NCBI GenBank assembly: GCA_001769855.1
Contig: MEPP01000025.1
Span: 62,001 to 126,000, forward strand
Source of the DNA: Bdellovibrionales bacterium GWA2_49_15
GTDB taxonomy: Bacteria > Bdellovibrionota > Bacteriovoracia > Bacteriovoracales > Bacteriovoracaceae
DNA: 64,000 nt
Direction of reading: 5' to 3'
Under the pieces are notes generated by a model that made no database searches, was not told the DNA's origin, and saw only the letters and a program-made list of their open reading frames with translations. The translations under genes and the position numbers were made by a program. Shown in pieces: positions 8,366-20,232 of the stretch; the first letter of the stretch is position 1; the number at the start of each line of letters is the position of its first letter.

Positions 8366-11300
8366 TTAAATCTGGGCGTTTATCTTAGTCGCCAATTCAT
8401 CTTCTTCCACAATTGCGACAGCTTCATAGTCACGATACTTTGGAATACCTGTTCCCGCTGGAATTAGGCGGCCCATGATAACGTTTTCTTTGAGACCGCG
8501 CAACTTATCCTTCTTACCCTCAAGCGCTGCCTGGGTAAGAACTTTGGTAGTTTCTTGAAACGAAGCTGCAGAGATAAATGATTCAGTCGTTAAGGACGCC
8601 TTAGTGATACCAAGCAACATCGACCTGGCCTCTGCGGGAACCTGACCAGCAGCAACCAATCTTTCGTTCTCAGCAGCTAATTCACCCTTGGTAACCGTAT
8701 CACCAACAATAAAGCATGAATCACCGGACTCCGTGACTTCCACTTTTTTCAGCATTTGGCTGACAATAACTTCAATGTGTTTGTCATCAATTTTAACCCC
8801 TTGGAGTCTGTAAACCTCTTGAATCTCATTTACAATGTAGTTGGCTAATGCCTTCACACCCAATACGCGTAAAATATCATGCGGATTACTTGGACCATCC
8901 ATAATGGCTTCGCCTGGACGAATGTAATCACCCTCGTTAACGATCACATAGCGACCCTTTGGAACTGAATAAATAACTGGTTCAGCACCATTTTCAGGGC
9001 GAATGATAATTTTACGTGTGCCACGTAATTCAGGGCCAAACTCAATTGTTCCTGAAATATCAGCGATCTGAGCTGAGTTGGAAGGTTTACGCGCTTCAAA
9101 AAGTTCTGCAACTCGCGGTAGGCCTCCGGTGATGTCTTTAGTCTTCGTAGTTTCACGCTGAACTTTGGCGATTGCAGTACCAATGTTAATGGGGTCGCCA
9201 TCAGTAACTATGATGTGCGCTCCAAGAGGTAGACGGTAGCTGGCGGTACGCTTAGTACCTGAAATACTTACAGGTTTGCCCTTCTCATCGACAACAACTA
9301 GTCGGGGTTGAAGCGATGGATCTTTAGATTCAATAACAACTCGATGGGTAAGACCCGTTACAGCATCCACCTGTTCACTAACTGTGGCACCGGTAAGTAG
9401 GTCTTCGAATTTAACATGCCCGCTGGCTTCCGTTAAAATGGGCTGTGAGTAGGGGTCCCATTCCATAATAGTTTCACCTACGCTGACATTCTGGCCTTCT
9501 TTAAACATAAGTACGGCACCGTAGGCAGCCTTGTAGCGCTCCTTCTCAACACCTTGTGCGTTTTTCACCACAATTTCACCGACTTTGTTCATAATAATAG
9601 ATTGCCCTTCGGGCGTGACAACAGTCTGAACATTGTCAAAATGGATAACACCAGCTGTACGGGCCTCGGTTTTATTAACTTGCGTCCCTGCAAAAGCCGC
9701 AGTTCCACCAACGTGGAAAGTACGCATGGTTAACTGAGTTCCCGGTTCACCAATCGACTGGGCAGCAATGACTCCAACAGTCTCACCGTTGCAAACTAGT
9801 CCACCCCGAGCAAGGTCGCGACCAAAGCACATCGCACAGAAACCGTAACGTTCTGAACAGGTTAAGACTGAACGAACTTTAATTTGGTCAATCGACTGTT
9901 CCTTTAATATTGTGTTCTCTCTTTCGGTGAGAAGCTGGTTTCTTGGGAATACTTCTTCACCTTTAGCATTCATTACAGGAGTCGCCGTTACTCGCCCCAT
10001 GGCACGATCGGCAACATGTTCTACGACATCACCACCTTCAATTCTGGAATGGAGAATAATCCCATCCTGACCATTACAATCGAAGGAACGAATAATACCG
10101 TCTTGAGCAACGTCGACGAGACGCCTTGTTAAGTATCCGGAGTTCGCCGTCTTTAGTGCAGTATCAGCAAGACCCTTTCGAGCGCCGTGAGTAGAGGCAA
10201 AATACTGAAGAACTGAGAGACCTTCGCGGAAGTTTGAAGTAATGGGAGTTTCAATAATTTCGCCACTCGGCTTGGCCATCAAACCTCGCATACCAGCCAA
10301 CTGCCGCATTTGTGTGGTCGATCCTCGAGCGCCTGAATCGGCCATCATAAACAATGAGTTGAATGATGGGGCGGTTAAAGTATCTCCCTTTTCATTACTG
10401 AACACATCCGTCGAAATCCTTTGGATCATAACTTTAGTAAGCTTTTCGTTTGTCTGTGCCCAAACGTCGACGATCTTATTATAACGTTCACCGTTAGTAA
10501 TCGAACCCTCGTTATACTCGTCAGTGATCTTATCTACCTCTTTGTACGCATCATTGACGATTTTGACTTTTTCCTCAGGAATAATCATGTCTTTAATATT
10601 AACCGAAATACCGGCTTTGGTAGCGTACTCAAAACCAAGACGCATAATTGAGTCAGCCAACAGCACGGTTTCCTTCTCTGTGCCAACACGATAAGCGAGG
10701 TCTATTAACTTACTAATAGATTTCTTATCTAGAATTTTATTAATATCAGTATATTTTAGACATTTTGGAATAACATCGTAAACGAAAGTGCGCCCCACTG
10801 TCGTTTCAATCAATTTGCCCTCAATACGAATTTTGACTGGTGCCTGCAGATGTAATTTCCCCGTATAGTATGCAAATTGAGCCTCTTCTTTACTGGAGTA
10901 TACGTTTCCATATCCGCGAGCAAAAGGTCGTGGGCGAGTCATGTAATAAAGCCCGAGAACAATATCTTGTGTCGGAACAATAATTGGAGTTCCGTCTTTG
11001 GGTGACAAAATGTTGTTCGTAGACATTGCAAGAACGCGACATTCAACTTGTGCTTCCAGGGAAAGTGGAACGTGAACGGCCATCTGGTCACCGTCAAAGT
11101 CAGCGTTGAAAGCTGTACAAACGAGAGGATGCAATTGAATCGCCTTCCCTTCAATTAAGATGGGTTCAAAAGCTTGAATGCCCAATCGGTGCAGGGTGGG
11201 CGCACGGTTCAGTAGAACAGGATGCTCCTGAACTACTTCCTCTAAAATATCCCAGACCTCTTGCTTCTGTTGATCCACCATTCGCTTAGCAACTTTGATC

Positions 11301-12487
11301 GTCGTGCAATGGCCTTTATCAATAAGTCTGTTATAGATAAACGGTTTAAACAGTTCGAGGGCCATTAACTTCGGAAGACCACACTGATGCAGTCGCAAGC
11401 TTGGTCCAACAACAATTACAGAACGACCCGAGTAATCGACGCGTTTACCCAGCAAGTTTTGACGGAAACGTCCTTGCTTTCCTTTGAGCATATCTGAAAG
11501 TGAGCGCAATGGACGCTTGTTCGCTCCAGTGAAAACCTTTCCGCGACGACCATTGTCGAAGAGAGCATCAACTGCTTCTTGAAGCATTCTCCTCTCATTT
11601 CTAATAATAATTTCAGGCGCATTTAATTCTTTCAGTCTTTTCAGACGATTGTTCCGATTAATGACTCGACGATACAAATCATTCAAATCGGAAGTAGCAA
11701 ATCTGCCCGCTTCTAAGGGTACTAGAGGCCGAAGATCAGGAGGTAGTATGGGAATAACATCCATCATAAACCAATCAGGCCGATTGCCTGAATCCATAAT
11801 ACTTTCGACTACCTTAAGACGCTTAATCAATTTGGCGCGCACAACCTCCGTGGTTGCGGCCTGGAGACCCTTGCGAAGATTTTTATTCTCAAGATCAATA
11901 TCGATTTTTTTCAGCAGGTCTTTAATGGTTGTACCACCCATGCCTGCTTCGAAATCAACTCCAGCCTCTTTCAATTCAAAATATTGTTGCTCAGAAATTA
12001 CTCTACCAACTTCTAGTCCAGCTTCTGCATCATTCGTAACCGATTTAGTAACAATATAAGCTTCGTAGTAGAGCACTTTTTCAAGCTCTTTCAGGCTTAA
12101 GTTTAAAAGCGCTCCAAGGCGTGAAGGTAAAGATCGCAAAAACCAGATATGGGCCACGGGGGTAGCCAACTCAATATGGCCACATCGCTCGCGACGGACT
12201 TTAGAAAGTGTAACTTCTACGCCGCACTTTTCACAGACAACCCCGCGATGTTTCATCCGCTTGTATTTTCCGCAAATACATTCGTAATCTTTTATTGGAC
12301 CAAAAATTTTGGCGCAAAATAAACCATCTCTTTCTGGTTTAAAGGTTCGATAATTGATTGTCTCGGGCTTTTTGACCTCACCGAATGACCATTCGCGAAT
12401 CGTGTCAGGTGAAGCCATCTTTATCGAGACGGCTTCAACGCTTATTGGATCTTTCGGTTTATCAAAAAAGTTAAGAAGGTCTTTCAT
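8366..12487 (-). CDS. rpoC: RNA polymerase beta' subunit
   Basis: 1373 residues, close to the proteobacterial norm. The N-terminal zinc site ([19 protein letters not shown]) and the catalytic magnesium motif NADFDGDQ are intact, as is the bridge-helix/trigger-loop region and a second zinc-type cysteine cluster ([13 protein letters not shown]). It forms the active centre together with RpoB. It begins 25 nt after the rpoB stop, the usual operon arrangement. Confidence 0.98.
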   Translation of the reverse strand: MKDLLNFFDKPKDPISVEAVSIKMASPDTIREWSFGEVKKPETINYRTFKPERDGLFCAKIFGPIKDYECICGKYKRMKHRGVVCEKCGVEVTLSKVRRERCGHIELATPVAHIWFLRSLPSRLGALLNLSLKELEKVLYYEAYIVTKSVTNDAEAGLEVGRVISEQQYFELKEAGVDFEAGMGGTTIKDLLKKIDIDLENKNLRKGLQAATTEVVRAKLIKRLKVVESIMDSGNRPDWFMMDVIPILPPDLRPLVPLEAGRFATSDLNDLYRRVINRNNRLKRLKELNAPEIIIRNERRMLQEAVDALFDNGRRGKVFTGANKRPLRSLSDMLKGKQGRFRQNLLGKRVDYSGRSVIVVGPSLRLHQCGLPKLMALELFKPFIYNRLIDKGHCTTIKVAKRMVDQQKQEVWDILEEVVQEHPVLLNRAPTLHRLGIQAFEPILIEGKAIQLHPLVCTAFNADFDGDQMAVHVPLSLEAQVECRVLAMSTNNILSPKDGTPIIVPTQDIVLGLYYMTRPRPFARGYGNVYSSKEEAQFAYYTGKLHLQAPVKIRIEGKLIETTVGRTFVYDVIPKCLKYTDINKILDKKSISKLIDLAYRVGTEKETVLLADSIMRLGFEYATKAGISVNIKDMIIPEEKVKIVNDAYKEVDKITDEYNEGSITNGERYNKIVDVWAQTNEKLTKVMIQRISTDVFSNEKGDTLTAPSFNSLFMMADSGARGSTTQMRQLAGMRGLMAKPSGEIIETPITSNFREGLSVLQYFASTHGARKGLADTALKTANSGYLTRRLVDVAQDGIIRSFDCNGQDGIILHSRIEGGDVVEHVADRAMGRVTATPVMNAKGEEVFPRNQLLTERENTILKEQSIDQIKVRSVLTCSERYGFCAMCFGRDLARGGLVCNGETVGVIAAQSIGEPGTQLTMRTFHVGGTAAFAGTQVNKTEARTAGVIHFDNVQTVVTPEGQSIIMNKVGEIVVKNAQGVEKERYKAAYGAVLMFKEGQNVSVGETIMEWDPYSQPILTEASGHVKFEDLLTGATVSEQVDAVTGLTHRVVIESKDPSLQPRLVVVDEKGKPVSISGTKRTASYRLPLGAHIIVTDGDPINIGTAIAKVQRETTKTKDITGGLPRVAELFEARKPSNSAQIADISGTIEFGPELRGTRKIIIRPENGAEPVIYSVPKGRYVIVNEGDYIRPGEAIMDGPSNPHDILRVLGVKALANYIVNEIQEVYRLQGVKIDDKHIEVIVSQMLKKVEVTESGDSCFIVGDTVTKGELAAENERLVAAGQVPAEARSMLLGITKASLTTESFISAASFQETTKVLTQAALEGKKDKLRGLKENVIMGRLIPAGTGIPKYRDYEAVAIVEEDELATKINAQI

Positions 12488-12512
12488 GTTTATTACCTCT
12501 TAAAAAACGTTA

Positions 12513-15500
12513 CTAATTTAATACTTCTGCTTCGGTGTTTTCATCCAACTTAATATCCAAGCAAAGGGCCTGGAGTTCTCGGATAAGAACGTTAAAGGAC
12601 TCGGGCAAGCCGGGCTCTAATACCTGCTCCCCTTTTACGATGGATTCATACATCCTAGTTCGTCCAATAACATCGTCAGATTTGACTGTGAGAAATTCTT
12701 GAAGAGTGTAAGCAGCACCATATGCTTCCAGTGCCCAAACTTCCATTTCCCCAAGACGCTGACCACCAAACTGAGCTTTACCACCAAGCGGCTGCTGCGT
12801 GACAAGTGAATATGGCCCAGTAGATCGTGCATGAATCTTTTCATCCACGAGGTGGTGCAATTTCAACATATACATTGTTCCGACAGTAACTTCTTCTGCA
12901 AAAGCATCTCCCGTTATTCCGTCAAACAATGTCGTCTTACCACTCGGGTCTAGGTCAGCAAGTTTCAGCATTTCTTCAATGTCTTTTTCTTTGGCTCCAT
13001 CAAAAACCGTAGAAGAAAAGCGCACACCCGTCGTGAGCACTTGGGCCACATCACGAACTTTGGCATCTGAAGCCTTCTTCAACCATTCCTTCACATCATC
13101 CGTTTTGTAGATCTTGAAAATTAAATCGCGAAGGTCATGAAGCTCGCGTTGTTCTTCGAGTAAGACTTTAATTTTTTCGCCTAACCCTCTACCCGCCCAG
13201 CCCAAATGTAGCTCAAGCAACTGACCAATGTTCATACGTGACGGAACGCCGAGTGGATTTAAGACGAGATCAACAGGGGTACCGTCGGCAAGATAAGGCA
13301 TATCTTCTGCTGGAAGAACATTAGAAATAACACCCTTATTTCCGTGTCTTCCAGCCATCTTATCGCCAGCTTGCAGCTTACGTTTAATGGCAACATAGAT
13401 AATGACTTTTTTGATTACGCCTGGAGGTAGTTCATCTCCACGGTGCAATCGTGCAATCTCCTCATTGGCTTTTGTGCGGACACGATTGATACGGTTTCTG
13501 ACTTCGGCAAAATACTCACTCAATCGTTCCTCAAGAGATGCTTCAAGAGGAATATACCCAATCAACTCAAAAGGAATTTTTAGCAAAGACTCGACTGTTA
13601 ACTCTGAACCCTTAGGTAGCAACTCTGTTGATCCGTCCTCTGAAATCAACTTATCAGTCGTTTTATGCCCTTTAAGCAGCTTGGTGATATGCATGATTGA
13701 TGAAGATTGAATCGCCTTTATTTCAATGCGCTCATCACGTCTAATCAAAGTCGTCTCACGATCTATAATTTCCTTAGAACGTGGGTCTAGTTCAACGCCC
13801 TCACGAGTATATACTCGTGCATCAATGACTGTTCCGCGAACATGAGAAGGAGATCGAAGAGAAGTATCTTTTACATCGCCAGCTTTATCACCAAAGATGG
13901 CTTTCAGCAGTTTTTCTTCCGGAGAGAGTTGTGTTTCACCTTTCGGAGTGATTTTCCCAACTAAAATATCTCCTGGTCGAACGATGGCACCGATGCGAAT
14001 AATCCCTGCATCGTCCAGGTCTCTTAAGGCCTCTTCACTGACGTTCGGCATATCCCTGGTAATTTCTTCTTTACCCAGCTTTGTATCACGTGCCTCGATT
14101 TCAAAACTCTCAATATGGATCGATGTGAAAATATCTTCCGCTAGAATACGTTCATTGATGAGGATTGAATCTTCGTAGTTATATCCACCCCATGGCATGA
14201 ACGCGACAAGGACGTTTTGACCAAGGGCCAAGTCCCCAAACTGGGTCGCAGGGCCATCGGCAATTACCATCCCCTTCTTAACAATATCGCCTTCTTTCAC
14301 GAGAGCGCGTTGGTTGTTGCAGGTGTTCTGGTTAGTTCTCTGGTATTTAATCAACTTGTAAAAGTCGACACCAGATTCGCCTTCCTTGAATTTATCGCGC
14401 TGGATAACAATGCGATTTGAATCGACAAAAATAACTTTCCCATCTTCTTTTGCAGTAAGGACTGCGCCCGAATCTGAGGCAATAACTCGCTCAATACCGG
14501 TACCAACAATCGGTGCATCAGTTCTCACGACGGGCACAGCCTGCCTCATCATGTTAGAACCCATTAAGGCCCGGTTAGCATCATCATGCTCCAAGAATGG
14601 AATCAATGAGGTTGCGATGGAAATCATCTGGGTTGGGGCCACGTCCATTAGATCGACTTCTTCAGCAGTTACGAGGGCCAACTCGCCCACTCTTCGCGCT
14701 GGAACGTGATCTCCGGAAACCTTATCCCCTTTTATGTAATCCTTATCTCTCTGGGCAATAATTTTCCCTTCCTCTTCAAAAGCCGAGAAATACTTAATAT
14801 CCTTGGAGATAGTACGATCTTGGTTAATAACGTGATACGGAGTTTCGATAAATCCATATTCACTAACTTTTGCAAAAGTTGCTAGAGACGTAATTAGACC
14901 GATGTTCGGTCCTTCTGGTGTCTCAACTGGACACATTCTTCCATAATGAGTGCTGTGAACGTCACGAACTTCAAATCCAGCACGCTCTCGAGTTAAACCA
15001 CCGGGGCCAAGCGCTGATAGACGTCGCTTATGTGTTACTTCTGAAAGCGGATTAGTTTGATCCATGAACTGCGACAATTGGGATGAACCAAAAAACTCTT
15101 TAATTGCGGCAACAATCGGTTTTTGATTAACCAAATCGTAGGGCATCATCGTTTCTAGTTCTTGAATCGCCATTCTTTCTTTGACGGCTCTTTCCATTCG
15201 GACAAGACCTACGCGAAATTGATTTTCAAGCAATTCACCAACTGCACGTACGCGACGATTACCCAAGTGGTCAATATCATCGACTTTTCCTTTTCCGTTA
15301 TTCAAATCGACCAGATATTTGATGGTAGAAATGATGTCATCTTTTGTCAGCACTGTATTACTTACAGGTACATCCATTCCAAATTTATAATTAATTTTCA
15401 TGCGTCCGACGCGAGATAAGTCATATCTCTCAGCATCGAAAAATAGTGTTTGAAAAAGTTTGTCAGCAGCTTCAGCGGCTGGAGGTTCACCTGGACGCAA

Positions 15501-16643
15501 TCTCTCAAAAATCTTGATTCGGCCTTCTTCAGGAGTTTCTGTTTTGTCCAAAAGAAGAGTATTTCTAATCTGGTCCCCAAAATTGATCATATCAATATAG
15601 AGAACTTTTATTTCTTTAATTCCGGCCGCAATGACATCATGAATTTTTGCTTCTGTAAGCGCTTCGTTGGCAAGAAGAAGTACTTCGCCTGTTTTTTCAT
15701 CAAAAATGTCTTTTGATGAAACCTTTCCAACGATCTCCTCAAGTGTCACGGGAAGTGATTTCATCCCAAGTTCTTCAATTTTGGTGAGAGTCGCCTTTGA
15801 AAATTTCTTGCCTTTCTTCAGGATTAGCTCGCCGCTCTTCGGATCGATAATATCACTTCCGGCGCGAGTACCGTTAAGAAGACTAAAATCAAGCACGCGC
15901 AGGAATGTGCCATCTTTTTTCAATTGAATCGTTTCGAAATGGTAGAACATTGCGAGCAATTCCTGTGTCGAAAAGCCCATCGCTTTAAGCACAACAGTTG
16001 CATGCAATTTTCTTTTTCTATCAATTCGCGCGAAAAGAATATTTTTGTGATCGAATTCGAAATCCAACCATGAACCACGATGAGGTATTATTCTTGCAGA
16101 GTAAAGGAGCTTCCCACTCGAGTGTTTCTTGCCACTATCATGTTCAAAAATGATACCAGGCGAACGGTGTAACTGGGACACAATAACTCTTTCCGTACCG
16201 TTATATACAAATGAACCTGTCTCGGCCATCAAAGGGATGTTTCCAAGATAAACTTCCTGCTCCTTGATGGAAGAAACTGTTTTAGTTTCTGAAACTTCTT
16301 TATCAGGTGATATATCGTAAAAAACAAGCCGAACAATGACTTTTAGGGGAGCTTCATAAGAAAGACCGCGCTGACGGCATTCCTTAACATTGTACTTTGG
16401 CTCTTCAAGACTGTAGCTCACGAATTCAAGCGACACCGTCTTGTTGAAATCTGTAATTGGAAAAATAGACTGAAACACCGCCTGTAGCCCTCGATTTTCT
16501 CTTTTGGCCGGAGGTACATCCTTTTGCAAAAACTCACTATAGGAGTTGATCTGCAAACGCATCAGGGGAGGCGTGTCTATCGCGACAAGGGTGCTGGAAA
16601 AACTTTTGCGATACCATTCATTTGGAGAGAAAACCTGAGCCAT
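12513..16643 (-). CDS. rpoB: RNA polymerase beta subunit
   Basis: 1376 residues. The start is ATG 16643 ([15 protein letters not shown]), chosen because AGGAG lies 7 nt upstream; an upstream GTG would add six residues. The rifampicin pocket reads [16 protein letters not shown] and [13 protein letters not shown], i.e. wild type at the usual resistance positions; next to it HSTHYG replaces the E. coli HPTHYG. The C-terminal [22 protein letters not shown] segment is intact. A strong hairpin lies between rplL and this gene. Confidence 0.98.
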   Translation of the reverse strand: MAQVFSPNEWYRKSFSSTLVAIDTPPLMRLQINSYSEFLQKDVPPAKRENRGLQAVFQSIFPITDFNKTVSLEFVSYSLEEPKYNVKECRQRGLSYEAPLKVIVRLVFYDISPDKEVSETKTVSSIKEQEVYLGNIPLMAETGSFVYNGTERVIVSQLHRSPGIIFEHDSGKKHSSGKLLYSARIIPHRGSWLDFEFDHKNILFARIDRKRKLHATVVLKAMGFSTQELLAMFYHFETIQLKKDGTFLRVLDFSLLNGTRAGSDIIDPKSGELILKKGKKFSKATLTKIEELGMKSLPVTLEEIVGKVSSKDIFDEKTGEVLLLANEALTEAKIHDVIAAGIKEIKVLYIDMINFGDQIRNTLLLDKTETPEEGRIKIFERLRPGEPPAAEAADKLFQTLFFDAERYDLSRVGRMKINYKFGMDVPVSNTVLTKDDIISTIKYLVDLNNGKGKVDDIDHLGNRRVRAVGELLENQFRVGLVRMERAVKERMAIQELETMMPYDLVNQKPIVAAIKEFFGSSQLSQFMDQTNPLSEVTHKRRLSALGPGGLTRERAGFEVRDVHSTHYGRMCPVETPEGPNIGLITSLATFAKVSEYGFIETPYHVINQDRTISKDIKYFSAFEEEGKIIAQRDKDYIKGDKVSGDHVPARRVGELALVTAEEVDLMDVAPTQMISIATSLIPFLEHDDANRALMGSNMMRQAVPVVRTDAPIVGTGIERVIASDSGAVLTAKEDGKVIFVDSNRIVIQRDKFKEGESGVDFYKLIKYQRTNQNTCNNQRALVKEGDIVKKGMVIADGPATQFGDLALGQNVLVAFMPWGGYNYEDSILINERILAEDIFTSIHIESFEIEARDTKLGKEEITRDMPNVSEEALRDLDDAGIIRIGAIVRPGDILVGKITPKGETQLSPEEKLLKAIFGDKAGDVKDTSLRSPSHVRGTVIDARVYTREGVELDPRSKEIIDRETTLIRRDERIEIKAIQSSSIMHITKLLKGHKTTDKLISEDGSTELLPKGSELTVESLLKIPFELIGYIPLEASLEERLSEYFAEVRNRINRVRTKANEEIARLHRGDELPPGVIKKVIIYVAIKRKLQAGDKMAGRHGNKGVISNVLPAEDMPYLADGTPVDLVLNPLGVPSRMNIGQLLELHLGWAGRGLGEKIKVLLEEQRELHDLRDLIFKIYKTDDVKEWLKKASDAKVRDVAQVLTTGVRFSSTVFDGAKEKDIEEMLKLADLDPSGKTTLFDGITGDAFAEEVTVGTMYMLKLHHLVDEKIHARSTGPYSLVTQQPLGGKAQFGGQRLGEMEVWALEAYGAAYTLQEFLTVKSDDVIGRTRMYESIVKGEQVLEPGLPESFNVLIRELQALCLDIKLDENTEAEVLN

Positions 16644-16694
16644 ATACGGGTCTCCTGGCACGAAGTAATAAATTTAAGACCAAAAACAGCAAAG

Positions 16695-16723
16695 GGTGTG
16701 AGGACACTATGTGTCCTCACACC
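16695..16723 (-). other. 13-bp perfect hairpin between rplL and rpoB
   Basis: GGTGTGAGGACAC and its exact complement are separated by a 3-nt loop, about 30 nt after the rplL stop. A run of five T follows only after 7 nt, so termination should be partial at best. In E. coli this junction holds an attenuator and an RNase III site that lower rpoBC relative to L7/L12; the position and strength here suggest the same role (inference). Confidence 0.7.
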
Positions 16724-16751
16724 GCTTTATAAATCTATATCAATTATACGA

Positions 16752-17117
16752 TTACTTAAGCTCAACCTTGGCCCCAGCAGATTCTAATTTTTTCTTCATT
16801 TCTTCTGCTTGAGCTTTAGGAAGTCCTTCTTTCACTGTTTTAGGTGCACCTTCAACGAGATCTTTGGCCTCTTTCAAGCCCAGACCTGTAATAGCGCGAA
16901 CTTCCTTAATAACGTTAATTTTTGTGGCCCCACCATCTTTCAAGACAACAGTGAATTCTGTTTGCTCAGCAGCGGCAGCAGCAGCGCCGGCACCGGCAAC
17001 AGCAACAGGAGCAGCAGATACGCCAAAAGTTGTTTCCAACTGCTTCACTAGGTTAGCAAGATCCAGGACGCTCATTTTAGAAATGTGTTCGATTACTTGT
17101 TCATTTGATAAAGACAT
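16752..17117 (-). CDS. rplL: 50S ribosomal protein L7/L12
   Basis: 121 residues with an N-terminal dimerisation helix pair, an Ala/Gly-rich hinge ([12 protein letters not shown]) and a globular C-terminal domain carrying the factor-binding KAKDLVEG-like helix ([18 protein letters not shown]). It forms the stalk that recruits translational GTPases. It follows rplJ by 31 nt, and a good AGGAG ribosome-binding site precedes it, consistent with its multi-copy stoichiometry. Confidence 0.97.
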   Translation of the reverse strand: MSLSNEQVIEHISKMSVLDLANLVKQLETTFGVSAAPVAVAGAGAAAAAAEQTEFTVVLKDGGATKINVIKEVRAITGLGLKEAKDLVEGAPKTVKEGLPKAQAEEMKKKLESAGAKVELK

Positions 17118-17148
17118 ACAAAACTCCTTCTATTAAAAACAAAAATTA

Positions 17149-17655
17149 TTAAACTGTTACGGTGGCTTTTTCTTTTTCTTCCCTGATCGTGTTCAGCACA
17201 CGAGCCAGAGCAGATACAGGGGCGATGAAAGTCGCTAGCAGTGTTCCCAGCATCTGATTTCGAGATGGGAGGCTACTCAACAGAACAAGTTCAGCATTAC
17301 TTAAAACTTGCTCGTTTAATACCCCTGCTTTCAGCTTTGCAATGTTCTCAAACTCTTCCCCAGCCTCTTTGAGACATTTGGCTACTGCCGCCGCATCTCC
17401 ATAGGCAAAAGCCACTGCGTGAGGGCCTTTCAAGTTTTTCAGGATCGGTTCGCATTTTGTCCCTTTGGCAGCACGCTCAAAGAGAGAGTTTCTTGTGATA
17501 ACCAATTTCCCATTGGCATCACGGACGCCTTTTCTAATCCGCACCGCATCGTTAGATCGCAATCCAACGAGGTTCGTTAGAAAAATCGCCTGGGCCTTAT
17601 CAATGTTTTGTTTTAAACCATCGATAATTGCCTCTTTTTCGGCGCGAGTGAACAT
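17149..17655 (-). CDS. rplJ: 50S ribosomal protein L10
   Basis: 168 residues. It anchors L7/L12 dimers to 23S rRNA through its C-terminal helix (VSALARVLNTIREEKEKA). GAGGAGG is a strong ribosome-binding site before the ATG. The 101-bp leader after rplA contains an extended -10 box. In E. coli L10 represses translation at this leader, but I cannot confirm an L10-leader fold here by eye. Confidence 0.96.
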   Translation of the reverse strand: MFTRAEKEAIIDGLKQNIDKAQAIFLTNLVGLRSNDAVRIRKGVRDANGKLVITRNSLFERAAKGTKCEPILKNLKGPHAVAFAYGDAAAVAKCLKEAGEEFENIAKLKAGVLNEQVLSNAELVLLSSLPSRNQMLGTLLATFIAPVSALARVLNTIREEKEKATVTV

Positions 17656-17701
17656 ATTTACCTCCTCTACATACTGTTCCAGAGGGAGATTTCAGGCAGG
17701 A

Positions 17702-17710
17702 ATTATAGCA
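17702..17710 (-). promoter_or_regulatory. Possible rplJ promoter (extended -10)
   Basis: On the minus strand TGCTATAAT lies about 45 nt upstream of the rplJ start. The extended -10 match is perfect but no good -35 is present at 16-18 bp. The position agrees with the separate rplJL-rpoBC promoter known in E. coli. Confidence 0.35.
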
Positions 17711-17756
17711 ATCTCTTGCAACCGACCGTCTTCAACCTCAACAATATTTTGTTTCC

Positions 17757-18458
17757 TTAAACTAATGTTGCAGCTTCTACGACATCTACCTTAATACCTG
17801 GGCCCATCGATGTGCTCACGGTAAGAGACCTTAAGTAAGTCCCCTTGGCGCTGGATGGTTTTGCCCGCATTATCGCTGTTACAACCGCAAGAAAATTTTG
17901 CTTAATTTGATCAGCGGTGAAAGATTTCTTACCGATCACAACTTGAACAATACCAGATTTTTCTGTGCGATATTCAACTTTTCCTGATTTTTGCTCTGCT
18001 ACGGCTTTGCCAATTTCTGTTGTTACCGTACCAAGCTTTGGGTTCGGCATTAATCCCCTAGGACCAAGAACTCGACCAATCTTGCCGAGCTTGCCCATCA
18101 TATCAGGAGAAGCAATAACCTTATCGAAATCCATCCATCCGCCAGCAATTTTAGCAATGAGGTCATCACTACCAAAAACGTCTGCACCAGCAGTTTCAGC
18201 TTCTTTCAATTTTTCACCGGCGGTAATGACGGCGATTCGCACCGTTTTACCTGTTCCTGCTGGTAATGAAAGAGCGCCTCTTACCATTTGATCAGCATGT
18301 CGCGGGTCAATTCCAAGGCGAAATGAAAGGTCAATGGTCTCGTCGAATTTTGCAAAACACGCCTCTTTGACTAATTTCAGCGCATCTTCAATTGAATAGA
18401 ACTTCGTGCGATCGACTTTGGCTAAAGCCGCCACATACTTTTTTGATCTCTTCTTCAT
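17757..18458 (-). CDS. rplA: 50S ribosomal protein L1
   Basis: 233 residues, standard. L1 forms the stalk that releases deacylated tRNA and represses its own operon in E. coli. Conserved LGPRGLMPNPKLGTVT and FRLGIDPRHADQMVRG are present. It lies 58 nt after rplK in the usual rplK-rplA pair. Confidence 0.97.
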   Translation of the reverse strand: MKKRSKKYVAALAKVDRTKFYSIEDALKLVKEACFAKFDETIDLSFRLGIDPRHADQMVRGALSLPAGTGKTVRIAVITAGEKLKEAETAGADVFGSDDLIAKIAGGWMDFDKVIASPDMMGKLGKIGRVLGPRGLMPNPKLGTVTTEIGKAVAEQKSGKVEYRTEKSGIVQVVIGKKSFTADQIKQNFLAVVTAIMRAKPSSAKGTYLRSLTVSTSMGPGIKVDVVEAATLV

Positions 18459-18516
18459 AGCAAACTCCCCATCGGTTCATGCGATTTCTATCTCAGAAAT
18501 CTCCCGTATGACATTT

Positions 18517-18942
18517 TTAATAATCTAGTTGTAATCCCATGGAACGTGCAGATCCCTCTATCGTGCGCATGCCCGCTTCTAGAGTTGCTGCCGTCATGTC
18601 AGGTTGTTTTTTCTCGTAAATTTCTTTCACTATTTTTTTAGAAACTTTTCCCGCCACATCATGCCCTGGTTTCTTTGAACCACTCTCAAGCTTGAGCTTA
18701 TCTTTCAAAAGATAAGATGCAGGCGGCGTTTTCGTGATAAAAGTGAAAGATCGATCAGAAAAAACAGTAATGATTGTCGGTAGCGTTACTCCCATGTCTT
18801 TCTGCGTCTTGGCATTAAAGGCCTTGCAGAATTCCATAATGTTAACACCACGCTGACCCAATGCAGGACCAATTGGAGGTGAAGGGTTAGCCTTCCCGCC
18901 AGGTATTTGCAGCTTAATAAACCCAACTACTTTCTTTGCCAT
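18517..18942 (-). CDS. rplK: 50S ribosomal protein L11
   Basis: 141 residues, standard. L11 belongs to the GTPase-associated centre and is needed for RelA-dependent stringent signalling. The N-terminal [20 protein letters not shown] proline-rich segment that contacts thiostrepton is intact. A good AAGGAG ribosome-binding site is present. It is located 60 nt after nusG. Confidence 0.97.
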   Translation of the reverse strand: MAKKVVGFIKLQIPGGKANPSPPIGPALGQRGVNIMEFCKAFNAKTQKDMGVTLPTIITVFSDRSFTFITKTPPASYLLKDKLKLESGSKKPGHDVAGKVSKKIVKEIYEKKQPDMTAATLEAGMRTIEGSARSMGLQLDY

Positions 18943-19002
18943 AACAGACTCCTTCTTTCGATATATTAATATCTTCCAACTTTTTGAAACTTAAGGCTTT
19001 TC

Positions 19003-19599
19003 TTAGATTTTTTCAATCTGAGTAAAATCTAGTTCCACTGGCGTTGGTCGGCCAAATATTGAAACGCTAACTTTAACCTTTCCTTTTTCATTCACGGCTT
19101 CAATCGTACCTACAAATGAGGTAAATGGGCCTTCAATCACCTTTACAGAATCGCCTTCAGAAAAATTAACACTCGTCTTGGGTCTCTTAAACCCGTCTTC
19201 TGCTTGCGATGCCATATATCTGGCTTCATCATCAGAAATAGGCGCGGGTTTATCCGAAGTCCCCCCAACAAATCCTGTGATTTTATCTGTATCCTTTACG
19301 AGGTGCCAGGTTGTATCATTCAAGATCATCTTTATCAAGACGTACCCAGGGAAATACTTCCTCTTGGTTGTTCGCTTTTTTCCGTTAACATTTGATACGA
19401 CAGTTTCTTCTGGCACAAGAATCTTTGAAAAGTATTCCGTCATTCTATGATTCAGGATATTTTCTTTCAATGCCTTCTGGACCTTATTTTCCTGCCCCGT
19501 CAGGGTTTTCACGATGTACCATTTGAAGTCAGGTGATGCCCCCTCAGCAAGGCCCACGTTGATATCAACCATTTCTTTTTGCTCTGCAACATCGGTCAT
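19003..19599 (-). CDS. nusG: Transcription antitermination factor NusG
   Basis: 198 residues. An acidic extension of about 25 residues precedes the NGN domain (WYIVKTLTGQENKVQKALKE), followed by a linker and a C-terminal KOW domain (EGDSVKVIEGPFTSFVGTIE). NusG clamps RNA polymerase, recruits Rho and couples to S10. It follows secE by 22 nt, the normal pairing. Confidence 0.96.
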   Translation of the reverse strand: MTDVAEQKEMVDINVGLAEGASPDFKWYIVKTLTGQENKVQKALKENILNHRMTEYFSKILVPEETVVSNVNGKKRTTKRKYFPGYVLIKMILNDTTWHLVKDTDKITGFVGGTSDKPAPISDDEARYMASQAEDGFKRPKTSVNFSEGDSVKVIEGPFTSFVGTIEAVNEKGKVKVSVSIFGRPTPVELDFTQIEKI

Positions 19600-19621
19600 A
19601 AAATTCCTCTTCGGACTTTTT

Positions 19622-20008
19622 TTAATAAAGGAGATCTAAAAGTTTTTGAAAAATAAAATCGACACACACAAAAATACCGCTAATGACAACGAGTCCGATG
19701 ATCACGCCAAAGGTCGCTTTAACAACTTCATCGCGGCTAGGCCAGATAACCTTAATGAGTTCCTGATACACTTCCTCAAGATGTCCAAAGGCGGCCTTAT
19801 TTTTAAGAATGATCGCAAAGGTTGCGATTCCAAATAAAACACCGACACCCTGTGAAACAAGAGTAAAATGCCCAACCTTGGCTTCGAGATCAAACCATTC
19901 GCCCAATTGGTCAAATAATCGAATAAACAAAAAGCCCACAAGAACGGATGCAAGCACAATAAAGGCATTTATCCATTTCTTGCCATCTTCACTCTTAATT
20001 TCAGACAT
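19622..20008 (-). CDS. secE: Preprotein translocase subunit SecE
   Basis: 128 residues from ATG 20008 (MSEIKSEDGKKWIN), preceded by GGGA at normal distance. It has three hydrophobic segments (about residues 15-33, 48-68 and 98-122), like E. coli SecE, with the conserved amphipathic helix KVIWPSRDEVVKATFGVI before the last one. It clamps SecY in the inner-membrane translocon. It lies between tRNA-Trp and nusG. Confidence 0.95.
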   Translation of the reverse strand: MSEIKSEDGKKWINAFIVLASVLVGFLFIRLFDQLGEWFDLEAKVGHFTLVSQGVGVLFGIATFAIILKNKAAFGHLEEVYQELIKVIWPSRDEVVKATFGVIIGLVVISGIFVCVDFIFQKLLDLLY

Positions 20009-20098
20009 AGTTAATCCCAACGTAGTTTTTGAAAAAATGGCGCAAAGCCTGTTTATGCAAAAAATTTAACGGCTTGTCTAGCAGTTAATGCAAAATAT

Positions 20099-20174
20099 TG
20101 GCGGGCGCAGTAGGATTCGAACCTACAGCCTACGGATTTGGAATCCGCCGCTCTACCATTGGAGCTATACGCCC
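20099..20174 (-). tRNA. tRNA-Trp (anticodon CCA)
   Basis: A 76-nt cloverleaf with acceptor GGGCGTA/TGCGCCC, D-arm, anticodon loop TTCCAAA (CCA), GGTTCGAATCC T-arm and an encoded 3' CCA. It starts 7 nt after the tuf terminator and precedes secE, the same neighbourhood as trpT/secE clusters in many proteobacteria. Confidence 0.97.
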
Positions 20175-20180
20175 ACATAG

Positions 20181-20206
20181 AAAAAAGCCGGTGTTACCCG
20201 GCCTTT
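20181..20206 (-). terminator. Intrinsic terminator after tuf
   Basis: On the minus strand AAAGGCCGG-GTAACA-CCGGCTTTTTT forms a GC-rich stem extended by A-T/G-T pairs and followed by six T. It ends the tRNA-tuf transcript. tRNA-Trp begins only about 7 nt further on, leaving no room for a separate promoter between them. Confidence 0.85.
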
Positions 20207-20232
20207 CTCATTCATAAATTAGTCAATAAATC

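Noticed and set aside
14900..15140. Rifampicin-resistance changes in rpoB
   Set aside because: The usual positions carry wild-type residues; the only nearby difference (HSTHYG for HPTHYG) is not a known resistance position to me.
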